Of a DNA stretch of 15,270 bases, positions 7,922 through 14,772 are shown piece after piece. Under the pieces are notes generated by a model. It ran no database searches, was not told the origin of the DNA, and saw only the letters and a list, made by a program, of their open reading frames with translations. The stretch's first letter is position 1. The number at the start of each line of letters is the position of its first letter. Made by a program: the position numbers and the translations under genes. Source of the DNA: DAOMNN01 sp035443825 (lineage in GTDB: Bacteria; Pseudomonadota; Gammaproteobacteria; Burkholderiales; Rhodocyclaceae); the NCBI GenBank assembly GCA_035443825.1, contig DAOMNN010000072.1, positions 1 through 15,270 on the forward strand. Reading direction: 5' to 3'.

Positions 7922-7959
7922 GCTATGGTCCTGATTGGATAACGGCGGGGGGATGCGGT

Positions 7960-9219
7960 TCAGTCGGCCTTCCAGATGTTGCGACAGCCGGTCTCGCGCA
8001 CGAACAGGCTTGCGATGGTGCCGAGCAGGGCGCAGGCCGCGATCAGGCCGATGCCGAGAAGAAAGGTATCGTGTGCGTACTGCCGCACGCCGTCGACCAT
8101 GGTGCCGTCCCAGCCGAGATCCATGACGAATCCGACGGCCGGCTGGAGCAAAGCTCCGGCGAGGAAGCCGCCCATGTTGGTCACGCTGGTGCTCATGCCC
8201 GACAGGTGCGGCGGGTTGACTTCCTTGGCGCAGGCCCAGGTCAGTGAAAAACCTGCCGTGGCCAGCCCCATCAGCGTGAACAGCGCGTAGGTGACGGGCA
8301 GGGGAAGCTTGACCGCGGACAGCCACAGCAGCCAGAACAGGCAGACGACGACCCCGGTGCCGAAGAGCACGGGCTTGCGCCGCCCCAGGCGGTCCGACAG
8401 TGCGCCGACCGCGAGGCACCCGACCGCGAAGCCGGCGAAGTAGAGCGACAAATGGTTGGCAGCGGTCACGCGATTCAGCCCGTGGATCACTGTGAGGTAC
8501 GGGGTCGCCCACAGCCCGCCGAAGGCGAAGAAGCTGCCGGTCAGGCCGAAATTGACGATCACCGCAGGCCACGTGTCGCGATTCCTGAGCACCCCCGACA
8601 GGCCGCCGAGCACTACCGTACGGTCGAAGCGCGGGCGGTCGGCTGCCCTGCCGCTGTTCTCGGCGATGAGCACCCAGCTCGCGACCGCGATCAGCAGCGA
8701 AATGACCGCGGCGCCCACGAAAACCGCGCGCCACGAGGTCGCCTCGGCCATGGCGGCGAGCGGCGTTCCGGCCAGAATCGACCCGGCGTTGCCGATGAGC
8801 ATGGCCAGGCCCACCATCGTCGCGAAGCGGCGTTCGTCGAACCAGACTGCGATGAGCTTCAGCATCGCAATGAACACCACCGACACGCCCAGTCCGGTCA
8901 GGATGCGTCCGAGCATCGCGATGTTAAGGTCCGGCGCAAGGGCGAACAGCAGGCTGCCGGCGGCCGCGAGCAGGCTGCCGCCGACCAGGATACGGCGAGG
9001 GCCGAGGGTGTCGACGAGTACGCCGGTCGGCACCTGCATGATCGTGTAGATGTAGAAATAGGTCGCAGCCAGAACGCCCAGCGAGGCCGCGCTGGTCTGA
9101 AACGCCGCGGCCAGGTCGGAGGCGATGCCGGCGGGCGCGAAACGGTGAAAAAAGGACAGGGCGTAGGCGGCGATGACGACGCCGAGCGCGATCGTGCGTC
9201 CGGTGGCCGGATTGCTCAT
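7960..9219 (-). CDS. Major facilitator superfamily transporter, substrate unknown
   Basis: The protein has 419 residues and about 12 hydrophobic segments. The MFS motif A is at 66-76 (GVLVDTLGPRR) in the loop after TM2, and its second-half counterpart is at 272-282 (GALSDRLGRRK) after TM8, the expected internal duplication. It is an inner-membrane secondary transporter. The sequence suggests the broad anion/metabolite (ACS-like or nitrate/sugar-phosphate-like) branch, but I cannot name a substrate. The ATG at 9219 was chosen because AGGAGA lies about 6 bases upstream on the minus strand and TM1 begins shortly after. A longer in-frame extension to 9693 would run through the antisense frame of purC and is not believable. 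It lies 71 bp downstream of purC on the same strand. Confidence 0.88.
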   Translation of the reverse strand: MSNPATGRTIALGVVIAAYALSFFHRFAPAGIASDLAAAFQTSAASLGVLAATYFYIYTIMQVPTGVLVDTLGPRRILVGGSLLAAAGSLLFALAPDLNIAMLGRILTGLGVSVVFIAMLKLIAVWFDERRFATMVGLAMLIGNAGSILAGTPLAAMAEATSWRAVFVGAAVISLLIAVASWVLIAENSGRAADRPRFDRTVVLGGLSGVLRNRDTWPAVIVNFGLTGSFFAFGGLWATPYLTVIHGLNRVTAANHLSLYFAGFAVGCLAVGALSDRLGRRKPVLFGTGVVVCLFWLLWLSAVKLPLPVTYALFTLMGLATAGFSLTWACAKEVNPPHLSGMSTSVTNMGGFLAGALLQPAVGFVMDLGWDGTMVDGVRQYAHDTFLLGIGLIAACALLGTIASLFVRETGCRNIWKAD

Positions 9220-9241
9220 GAGGTCTCCTGTGGGCGCATCG

Positions 9242-9288
9242 GGCGCGTGCGCCTTGTTCTTTTGGTGCCCGGCCGCTGCGGCCCGGGC
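9242..9288. other. Two adjacent hairpins between purC and the MFS gene
   Basis: The 71-bp gap holds a small inverted repeat at 9242-9253 (GGCG/CGCC) and a stronger GC stem at 9267-9288 (GCCCGG/CCGGGC, extended inward with one bulge). In the purC direction the strong stem is followed by ACCAAAAGAAC, not by T residues, so it is not a standard intrinsic terminator. It could cause partial attenuation, protect the purC mRNA 3' end, or have no role. Confidence 0.4.
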
Positions 9289-9290
9289 GG

Positions 9291-10214
9291 TCAGTCCAGC
9301 GTGTGTCCGGTCAGTTTCTCGAATGCTTCCCGGTACTTCGCAGCGGTACGCTCGATCACCTCGGCAGGAAGTCTGGGGCCGGGCGCCTGCTTGTTCCAGT
9401 CGAGGGTTTCGAGGTAATCGCGCACGTACTGCTTGTCGAAACTGGGCGGACTGATGCCCTCGCGATAGCTGTCGGCCGGCCAGAAACGCGACGAATCGGG
9501 GGTCAGCGCTTCGTCGATCAGGTGTAGCACGCCGGCGTTGTCGACGCCGAACTCGAACTTGGTGTCGGCGATGATGATGCCGCGCTCCAGCGCGTACGCT
9601 GCCGCCTCGGCATACAGCGCGAGTGCGGCGTCGCGGGCCTGTTCGGCGAGCTGCGCACCATTCGCTGCGGTGTCCGCGAGCGAGGCTGCACAACGCGCGC
9701 GCGCCTCTTCGAAGGAGATGTTCTCGTCGTGATCGCCCGCTTCGGCCTTGCTCGCGGGGGTGAAGATCGGCGCGGGCAGCTTTGCCGCCTGTTGCAGTCC
9801 CGCGGGCAGCGTGATGCCGCAGATCGCACCGCTGGTCTGGTAGTCCTTCCAGCCGGAACCGATCACATAGCCACGCACGACGGCCTCGATCGGCAGCGGC
9901 TTGAGACGTTTGACTACCAGAGCCCGTCCGCGCACCTGGTCGCGCTCTTTGGGTGCAACCACGCTTTCCGGATCGATTCCGGTGAGCTGGTTGGGGATTA
10001 TGTGGGCGAGCCGGTCGAACCAGAAACCCGCCATCGCGGTGAGTACCCGCCCCTTGTCGGGAATCGGATCGGGCAGGATCACGTCGAAGGCCGACAGTCG
10101 ATCGCTGGTGACGATCAGCAACTTGTCGGTATCGACGGCGTAGATGTCGCGCACCTTGCCGCGGCCGAGCAAGGGCAGGCTGGTAATCGAGGATTCGAAC
10201 AAGGGGGTTGCCAC
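9291..10214 (-). CDS. purC: Phosphoribosylaminoimidazole-succinocarboxamide (SAICAR) synthase
   Basis: This enzyme joins CAIR and L-aspartate with ATP to make SAICAR in de novo purine synthesis, in the cytoplasm. It has 307 residues from the chosen start, the longer SAICAR synthase type common in betaproteobacteria and yeast rather than the roughly 240-residue E. coli type. Visible motifs are the nucleotide-binding GRGKVRDIY (17-25), family signature 1 in LPIEAVVRGYVIGS (107-120), and signature 2, IIADTKFEFG (214-223). The start is taken as GTG at 10214, giving (M)ATPLFESSI..., because GGAG sits 10 bases upstream. A TTG at 10250 would add 12 poorly conserved-looking residues and overlap a leader hairpin. 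The gene lies 64 bp downstream of the DUF3422 gene, with a TATAAT box in between, so it may have its own promoter. Confidence 0.96.
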   Translation of the reverse strand: MATPLFESSITSLPLLGRGKVRDIYAVDTDKLLIVTSDRLSAFDVILPDPIPDKGRVLTAMAGFWFDRLAHIIPNQLTGIDPESVVAPKERDQVRGRALVVKRLKPLPIEAVVRGYVIGSGWKDYQTSGAICGITLPAGLQQAAKLPAPIFTPASKAEAGDHDENISFEEARARCAASLADTAANGAQLAEQARDAALALYAEAAAYALERGIIIADTKFEFGVDNAGVLHLIDEALTPDSSRFWPADSYREGISPPSFDKQYVRDYLETLDWNKQAPGPRLPAEVIERTAAKYREAFEKLTGHTLD

Positions 10215-10234
10215 GGGACAGTTTCTCCAGACGG

Positions 10235-10251
10235 GTTGAGGCGCCCTCAAC
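10235..10251 (-). promoter_or_regulatory. Hairpin in the purC leader
   Basis: A perfect 7-bp inverted repeat (GTTGAGG/CCTCAAC) with a 3-nt loop lies between the putative -10 box and the purC Shine-Dalgarno sequence, about 20 bases upstream of the GTG start. There is no T-run after it. It could modulate translation or mRNA stability of purC, or mark the end of the DUF3422 transcript. It does not resemble the PurR operator or the purine riboswitch. Confidence 0.35.
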
Positions 10252-10261
10252 GCAATGCAGG

Positions 10262-10267
10262 ATTATA
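10262..10267 (-). promoter_or_regulatory. Possible -10 box upstream of purC
   Basis: The minus strand reads TATAAT, a perfect -10 consensus, 48 bases before the purC start and just after the DUF3422 stop. No good -35 lies 16-18 bp upstream; TTGACC occurs, but only 9 bp away. A weak or activator-dependent promoter for purC is possible. Confidence 0.35.
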
Positions 10268-10278
10268 AGCCAGGCGGG

Positions 10279-11574
10279 TCAATGCTCGATCCCGGCCGCC
10301 TCGCTTGCGACGGCTCGGCGCATTCGCCTGAGGCCCAGGAAGACCATCGTCGCGATGACGGGTATCGAAATCGCGGTGACCCCTTCCGGGGTCAGCGGGG
10401 CGAGCCACGTGCCCGCGCCCTTCACGACGTAGTGGACCAGTTGCGATCCGTAGTACGTGATCGCGACGATCGACAGGCCCTCGACCGTCTCCTGAAGGCG
10501 CAACTGCAGCCGTGCGCGGCGGTTCATCTGCACGAGCAGTTCCTGGTTCTGGCGTTCGAGTTCGATGTCGACACGGGTGCGCAGTAGCTGCGAGTTGCGT
10601 GCGATCCGCCCTGAGAGGTCTTCCTGGCGGCGGGCAATGCTCGCGCAGGTACTGACTGCCGGTGTCAGGCGCCGACCCATGAATTCCTTGACGGTCGGAA
10701 ACCCGGGTACGCGTACCTCACGCAAATCCTCGATGCGCTGCTCGACCAGGCGGTGATAGGCTGCGGCTGCGCCAAAGCGGAAGGTGGTCCGGGCCACCGA
10801 TTGCTCGACTTCGGCGGCGAGTCGCGTCAGTCGTTCGAGCACGTCCCGCTCGTCGTCCGGCGAGGCGGCGCGGCCCATGTCGTCCATCAACGCGGCAAGC
10901 TCCGTTTCGGCCCGCGACAGCAGCGCCCCGACTGTTTTCGCGACCGGGAATGCGAGCAGCGCCATGACACGGTAGGTCTCGATCTCCAGCAGTCGCTGCA
11001 CGGTTCGGCCGGCCTGGCGTGGGGTCAGCGAAGCATTCAGAACGAGAAAGCGCGAGAATCCATCCGTGATCCGGAAGTCGGTGAACACCCATCCGGCGCC
11101 GTCGGCGATTTGCGAGGCGACGAGGCTCGATTCCGGTCCGGACGACCGATCCATCACTTCCTGCGGATCGAGCATTCCAACGGTGCGCAGGGTAACGTGG
11201 GTCGCGACGATGAGTTGTCCCGGAATGCTCTTGCGCCAGGACGCCGGAACCGCGAGAAGGGCGTGCTCGTCCTGTGACTCCGTCCCGGTGGCGCGCCGGA
11301 AGAAGGTGTAGCTGGAGAACTCGTTGTGGCGTTCCCATTTCAGGCGGAACTCTCCGGCGTCCAGCGACACGTGGGCGGTGTCGGTCACCGGTTCGGGCAG
11401 GCCGAGTTGCCCGGCCAGCAGCGCGAGATGCGCAGTTTCGTGCTGTGCACTGTCCGAATCGCCAAGGAAGGCCAAATAGGTAACGACCTCCGGCGCCTGC
11501 AACGGCACCGGAGGTCGGGCGTGAACCTCGTCGTTGAGGGATTGGCGCAAGGGGTGTTGTTCGAAGAGTGACAT
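10279..11574 (-). CDS. DUF3422 family membrane-anchored protein
   Basis: The protein has 431 residues. The N-terminus carries the family hallmark 'HPLR...LNDEVHARP' (about residues 7-21). A long soluble region follows, with a helical, charged stretch (about 210-360) that looks like coiled coil. Two hydrophobic segments at about 367-385 and 397-416, then a basic tail, suggest a C-terminal hairpin anchor in the inner membrane with the bulk in the cytoplasm. The function of DUF3422 is unknown to me. The ATG at 11574 has no clear Shine-Dalgarno sequence, but the hallmark motif begins directly after it. The gene is divergent from the GT2-VTT-GT39 operon and upstream of purC. Confidence 0.85.
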   Translation of the reverse strand: MSLFEQHPLRQSLNDEVHARPPVPLQAPEVVTYLAFLGDSDSAQHETAHLALLAGQLGLPEPVTDTAHVSLDAGEFRLKWERHNEFSSYTFFRRATGTESQDEHALLAVPASWRKSIPGQLIVATHVTLRTVGMLDPQEVMDRSSGPESSLVASQIADGAGWVFTDFRITDGFSRFLVLNASLTPRQAGRTVQRLLEIETYRVMALLAFPVAKTVGALLSRAETELAALMDDMGRAASPDDERDVLERLTRLAAEVEQSVARTTFRFGAAAAYHRLVEQRIEDLREVRVPGFPTVKEFMGRRLTPAVSTCASIARRQEDLSGRIARNSQLLRTRVDIELERQNQELLVQMNRRARLQLRLQETVEGLSIVAITYYGSQLVHYVVKGAGTWLAPLTPEGVTAISIPVIATMVFLGLRRMRRAVASEAAGIEH

Positions 11575-11764
11575 CGTGCGTCGGTTCGGGTCCGGTAGGG
11601 GCGGTCAGTTGCGGGGCCGCCGTCAGCACGCCAACGGATACGGGGCGGACGGGTTTGCGGTGGGGGCAAGTTAATGTGAAGATCAGACGATGCTTCTATA
11701 ATACCGGCTCATGTCGGTATTTCGCGGCATGCAATCACTTCCATGCCAGACAAGACATTCGATC
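11575..11764. other. Divergent intergenic region between DUF3422 and the glycosylation operon
   Basis: This 190-bp region separates the two divergent genes and should hold both promoters. The left part is very GC-rich with no visible element. An AT-richer patch around 11671-11705 contains the plus-strand -10 box listed separately. I see no gene here; the in-frame extension of the GT2 gene to 11711 looks untranslated. Confidence 0.5.
11697..11702 (+). promoter_or_regulatory. Possible -10 box for the GT2-VTT-GT39 operon
   Basis: A perfect TATAAT lies 63 bases upstream of the chosen GT2 start, inside the one AT-rich patch of the divergent region. No consensus -35 is present at 16-18 bp. If it is used, transcription would start near 11709, making a start codon at 11711 effectively leaderless and favouring the ATG at 11765. 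Confidence 0.4.
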
Positions 11765-12532
11765 ATGACCCCCCATCCTGCCTCTTCCTCCGCCGGCGCA
11801 GCCTGCGACTCCGAGTCCGTGCTTCTCTCGGTGATCGTACCGGCCTTCAACGAGGAGGACAATATCGTTCCCCTTGCCGAGGAGATCTCCGCAGCGCTGG
11901 CATCCCTGCACGGAAGATTTGAGATCATCCTGGTCGACGACGCGAGTACCGACGGAACTTCCAGGGTGCTGCGGGAACTGACGATACCGAATGTGCGAGG
12001 CGTTTTTCATCGATTGAACTGCGGCCAGAGCGCAGCGATTGCGAGTGGCTTTCAGGCTGCGCGAGGGGATTGGGTTGCGACGCTGGATGGGGACGGCCAG
12101 AATGACCCTGCGGATCTTCCGGCGATGCTCGCGCTGGCCTTGAAGGAGGGGATCGACTGCGTCACCGGTGTTCGTGCGAAGCGGCGCGACACCCTGGTGC
12201 GAAAGGTTTCATCGCGCGTCGCGAACGCGTTTCGCGACTGGATCACCGGCGACCGGGTCACCGACAGCGGCTGCGGCGTGCGCGTCGTGCGCCGCAGCGC
12301 GTTGCGGGAGGTGCCGGTGTTCAACGGCATGCATCGTTTCCTGCCGACCTTGCTGCGCGGACAGGGGTATGTGGTGATGGAACACATGGTCAATCATCGT
12401 GAGCGCCTGAGCGGGATCTCCAAGTACGGCGTTCACAACAGGCTCTGGCGGGGTATCCGCGATTGTTTCGGGGTGCGCTGGTACCTCAAGCGGGCGGTAC
12501 GCTCGGATCGACTGCTGGAACCGGACGCATGA
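11765..12532 (+). CDS. GT2 family glycosyltransferase, DPM1/ArnC/GtrB-like polyprenyl-phosphate sugar synthase
   Basis: This 255-residue protein has a GT-A fold of the dolichol-phosphate mannosyltransferase type. Motifs in order are SVIVPAFNEEDN (22-33), the nucleotide-binding VDDAST (57-62), the metal-binding D108-G-D110 within DGDGQNDP, and the acceptor-loop RERLSGISKYG (212-222), whose R...G.SKY pattern is typical of enzymes that load a sugar onto a polyprenyl phosphate. Unlike ArnC and GtrB it has no C-terminal transmembrane pair, so it is probably a peripheral inner-membrane enzyme. The sugar donor cannot be deduced. The ATG at 11765 was chosen over 11711 because the homologous region begins soon after and the likely promoter overlaps the earlier codon; neither start has a strong Shine-Dalgarno sequence. 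Its TGA overlaps the next ATG (ATGA). Confidence 0.9.
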   Translation: MTPHPASSSAGAACDSESVLLSVIVPAFNEEDNIVPLAEEISAALASLHGRFEIILVDDASTDGTSRVLRELTIPNVRGVFHRLNCGQSAAIASGFQAARGDWVATLDGDGQNDPADLPAMLALALKEGIDCVTGVRAKRRDTLVRKVSSRVANAFRDWITGDRVTDSGCGVRVVRRSALREVPVFNGMHRFLPTLLRGQGYVVMEHMVNHRERLSGISKYGVHNRLWRGIRDCFGVRWYLKRAVRSDRLLEPDA

Positions 12533-13278
12533 AGGACGCGAAGCCCGGGGTGGAACTGCCGGCGGGCGACGACGACACAAGCGCGCCGGCGCTGGAGGAG
12601 GTGGCCCGGCGAAGTTCGGTCAAACTCCTGATCCTGCTCGGCGCGGGGGTAGCGATCCTGTTGTTGATGCACTACACACCGCTTGGCGATCGGGTCAGGG
12701 ACCGGGCGGCGATTTCGGCGCTGGTCGACGAGGGCGGAATCGAGGCGGCCGCCTACTTTGTGGTGCTGACCGCCGCGCTGATGGCGGTCGGTACGCCACG
12801 CCTTCCATTCTATGCCCTGGGGGGATTCGCCTTCGGCGTCGTCAATGGCCTTCTGCTTTCCGTTTGCGGCAGTCTCCTTGGTTCGTTCCTGATGTTTCGG
12901 GCGGCGCGCTGGGGCGGGCGGAACTGGTTGCTGGCACGCTTTGGTACCAAATCCGCGGTCAAGCGGGTCGCGGACACACAACCCTCAGCAGCGGCGGTCG
13001 CACTGGTGCGCATGCTGCCCATCAGCAATGCCCTGATCAACATAGGTCTGTCGCTCAGCCGCGTGGGAAACCGGGATTTCATGCTCGGCACCATGCTCGG
13101 GTTCCTGCCGCAGGGCATCGTCGCGACCCTGGTCGGTGCCGGGATCGCTGACGACGCATTCTGGGAGGTGGGCGTTCCGCTCGGGATCGCCGCGGCGGTG
13201 TTGTCGCTGATTCTCGTCTGGGCCTCGCGCCGCATGCGCGCGGGCAAGACAAGCACGACGGTATCGAATGGAAAATAG
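12529..13278 (+). CDS. TVP38/TMEM64 (DedA-superfamily, VTT-domain) membrane protein
   Basis: The protein has 249 residues. An acidic cytoplasmic N-terminus (1-29) is followed by a first hydrophobic segment (about 31-49) and a VTT/SNARE-associated-type core (about 75-210). The core shows the glycine-rich re-entrant region GGFAFGVVNGLL ... GSLLGSFLMFRAARWGG and the second hallmark R161-M-L-P164-I-S-N-A-L-I-N-I-G, then FMLGTMLGFLPQ. A last hydrophobic segment lies at about 213-234, before a basic tail. DedA-superfamily members include the undecaprenyl-phosphate translocase UptA and eukaryotic phospholipid scramblases (TMEM41B, VMP1). Lipid-carrier translocation is therefore a reasonable inference, but it has not been shown for this subgroup. 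The start overlaps the GT2 stop by 4 bp, and its end overlaps the GT39 gene by 11 bp. Confidence 0.85.
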   Translation: MKDAKPGVELPAGDDDTSAPALEEVARRSSVKLLILLGAGVAILLLMHYTPLGDRVRDRAAISALVDEGGIEAAAYFVVLTAALMAVGTPRLPFYALGGFAFGVVNGLLLSVCGSLLGSFLMFRAARWGGRNWLLARFGTKSAVKRVADTQPSAAAVALVRMLPISNALINIGLSLSRVGNRDFMLGTMLGFLPQGIVATLVGAGIADDAFWEVGVPLGIAAAVLSLILVWASRRMRAGKTSTTVSNGK

Positions 13279-14728
13279 GTCCGATTCATCCCGCTTCTGG
13301 CTGGTCCTGGTGGGTGCACTGTGCATCCTGATCTTCGTGATCCGGATCACCGGCCCGACCGACCTCGAGGGATGGGCGCAGCATCGCAATGTCGGCTACG
13401 TGATGGACATGATGTGGCAGGGGAACTGGATCGTGCAACATGACATCCAGGGCCGCATCCTGTCGAAGCCGCCCCTGCATACGTGGCTGATTTCACCCTT
13501 CGCGGCGGTATTCGGTGTCGATCGCCTGGCCATGACGATCCCGTCGTTCCTCGCGGTATTTGCCCTGTCGCTATTGGTCTTTTTCGAAGGTCGCCGCCGC
13601 TTCGGGGTGATGGCGGGCGGCCTCGCGGCCCTCTCGGTGGTGCTTGCGCCCATGGTTTCCAAGCACATCGCGCTGGTTCGATCGGATCCCGTGTTTGCGC
13701 TCGCGATCGCCGTGGGCGCGTTCGCGGCGATTCGTGCATGGGAAACGGGACGGGGCTGGATGCTGTTCTGGGTCGCAGGGGCCGTGGCGACACTCACCAA
13801 GGGGCCGCTGGGAATCATACTCGCGGCCGCGGGCCTGCTGGCCTATTTCTGGGAGAAGCGAACGGATCCGTTTGTGTCCCCGCCGCGTGGTTCGCAGTTA
13901 CCCGGGATCGTGATCTTCCTGCTCGTGACATTGTCGTGGTTCCTGCTTGCCGTGCGGGAACAGGGTTTTGACGTGATCGACAAGATGTTCTTCGACGAAC
14001 TGGTCGGTCAGGCCGTGGGTGCGCGCAAGGATAGTTTTCCCGGTGAGAATCTGCCCAAGCCGACGCTTTTCCTGTTGTTGCGCTTTCTGCCGTTCAGCGT
14101 CTTCTTCTTCTACGGGTTGTGGCGGGTTTTCCGCGAGCCTGCCGCCGACCCGCATGAACGACGCTTCGAGCGCTTCCTGGCGGCGTGGGTATTGACCGGT
14201 CTGGTGATCTTTTCGCTTGCGGCACATCATCGGGCGGACCTTCTGCTGCCCTTGTGGCCGGCGTGTGCCTTGCTTGCCGGTCGCGAACTCGTGCATTTCT
14301 CGGAGCGGGTCGGACTGGCTCGCTTCTCTGCCGGCCTGACCACGGTATGCGTGATCCTCGTTGCCGTAATCTTTGCGAACTACCACGTGACGTTCGGCAA
14401 GCGTGCCGAGAACACCGACCACGCCGCTCAGGTGAGGCTTGCTGCGGATGCGATCGTGGCTCAAGGCCTGGATCCGCAGCAACTGCAGCATAGCGGCACT
14501 TCCGTGACCTTGCAGATGTACCTTGGCACTTTTCACCCTTGGCTGAGCTCACAGGATCTGCGAGAACTGCTAGCCTCCGGTCAAACACCGATCCTGCTCG
14601 CCGTAGAGTCGCGCGGCATGGACGCGATCGAATCGCTTCCGCGCGCGGTGAGTGCGGAACTGATATTCGAGTGGATCGAAAGCGATTCCGGCGAGCCGCT
14701 GATCCGGATCTACAAGCTTGTTCCGTAA
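13268..14728 (+). CDS. GT39-family (PMT_2/ArnT-like) integral membrane glycosyltransferase
   Basis: This 486-residue protein has about ten or more hydrophobic segments and then a C-terminal soluble domain (about 375-486). The first periplasmic loop shows the family pattern: D32-x-E34 in TDLEGWAQHR, then GNW, then SKPPLHTWL (66-74), as in ArnT and related GT39 enzymes, which use polyprenyl-phosphate sugars. A later HHRADLLLPLWP segment matches the ArnT 'YLLP..P' helix region. The enzyme should face the periplasm and transfer a sugar to a lipid, glycan or protein, but the acceptor is not evident. The ATG at 13268 lies inside the end of the VTT gene (11-bp overlap), indicating tight coupling. 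The gene ends before a strong hairpin. Confidence 0.88.
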   Translation: MENRSDSSRFWLVLVGALCILIFVIRITGPTDLEGWAQHRNVGYVMDMMWQGNWIVQHDIQGRILSKPPLHTWLISPFAAVFGVDRLAMTIPSFLAVFALSLLVFFEGRRRFGVMAGGLAALSVVLAPMVSKHIALVRSDPVFALAIAVGAFAAIRAWETGRGWMLFWVAGAVATLTKGPLGIILAAAGLLAYFWEKRTDPFVSPPRGSQLPGIVIFLLVTLSWFLLAVREQGFDVIDKMFFDELVGQAVGARKDSFPGENLPKPTLFLLLRFLPFSVFFFYGLWRVFREPAADPHERRFERFLAAWVLTGLVIFSLAAHHRADLLLPLWPACALLAGRELVHFSERVGLARFSAGLTTVCVILVAVIFANYHVTFGKRAENTDHAAQVRLAADAIVAQGLDPQQLQHSGTSVTLQMYLGTFHPWLSSQDLRELLASGQTPILLAVESRGMDAIESLPRAVSAELIFEWIESDSGEPLIRIYKLVP

Positions 14729-14733
14729 ACGAA

Positions 14734-14764
14734 ACGCGCCTGCCGCGCTGCGCGGCAGGCGCGT
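14734..14764 (-). terminator. Strong hairpin between convergent GT39 and OmpA-like genes; intrinsic terminator for the minus-strand gene
   Basis: A perfect 14-bp stem (left arm ACGCGCCTGCCGCG) with a 3-nt loop fills the 44-bp gap between the two convergent stops. Read on the minus strand it is followed by TTTCGTTT, giving a fair intrinsic terminator for the OmpA-like gene. In the plus direction no T-run follows, so it may end the GT39 transcript less efficiently. Confidence 0.8.
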
Positions 14765-14772
14765 GCAGGGTC

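Noticed and set aside
7821..9220. Near-identical start contexts of prlC and the MFS gene (both beginning MSNP, with TTGCTCATG on the plus strand)
   Set aside because: The similarity covers only about nine bases and the flanking sequences differ, so chance is sufficient; there is no sign of duplication.
7960..9693. A 577-codon version of the MFS transporter starting at 9693
   Set aside because: The first 158 codons run antisense-in-parallel through purC in another frame and lack membrane character. The ATG at 9219 has a good AGGAGA site and starts just before TM1.
11711..11764. Upstream in-frame start for the GT2 glycosyltransferase
   Set aside because: It starts only 9 bases after a TATAAT box, has no Shine-Dalgarno sequence and adds residues not resembling the family.
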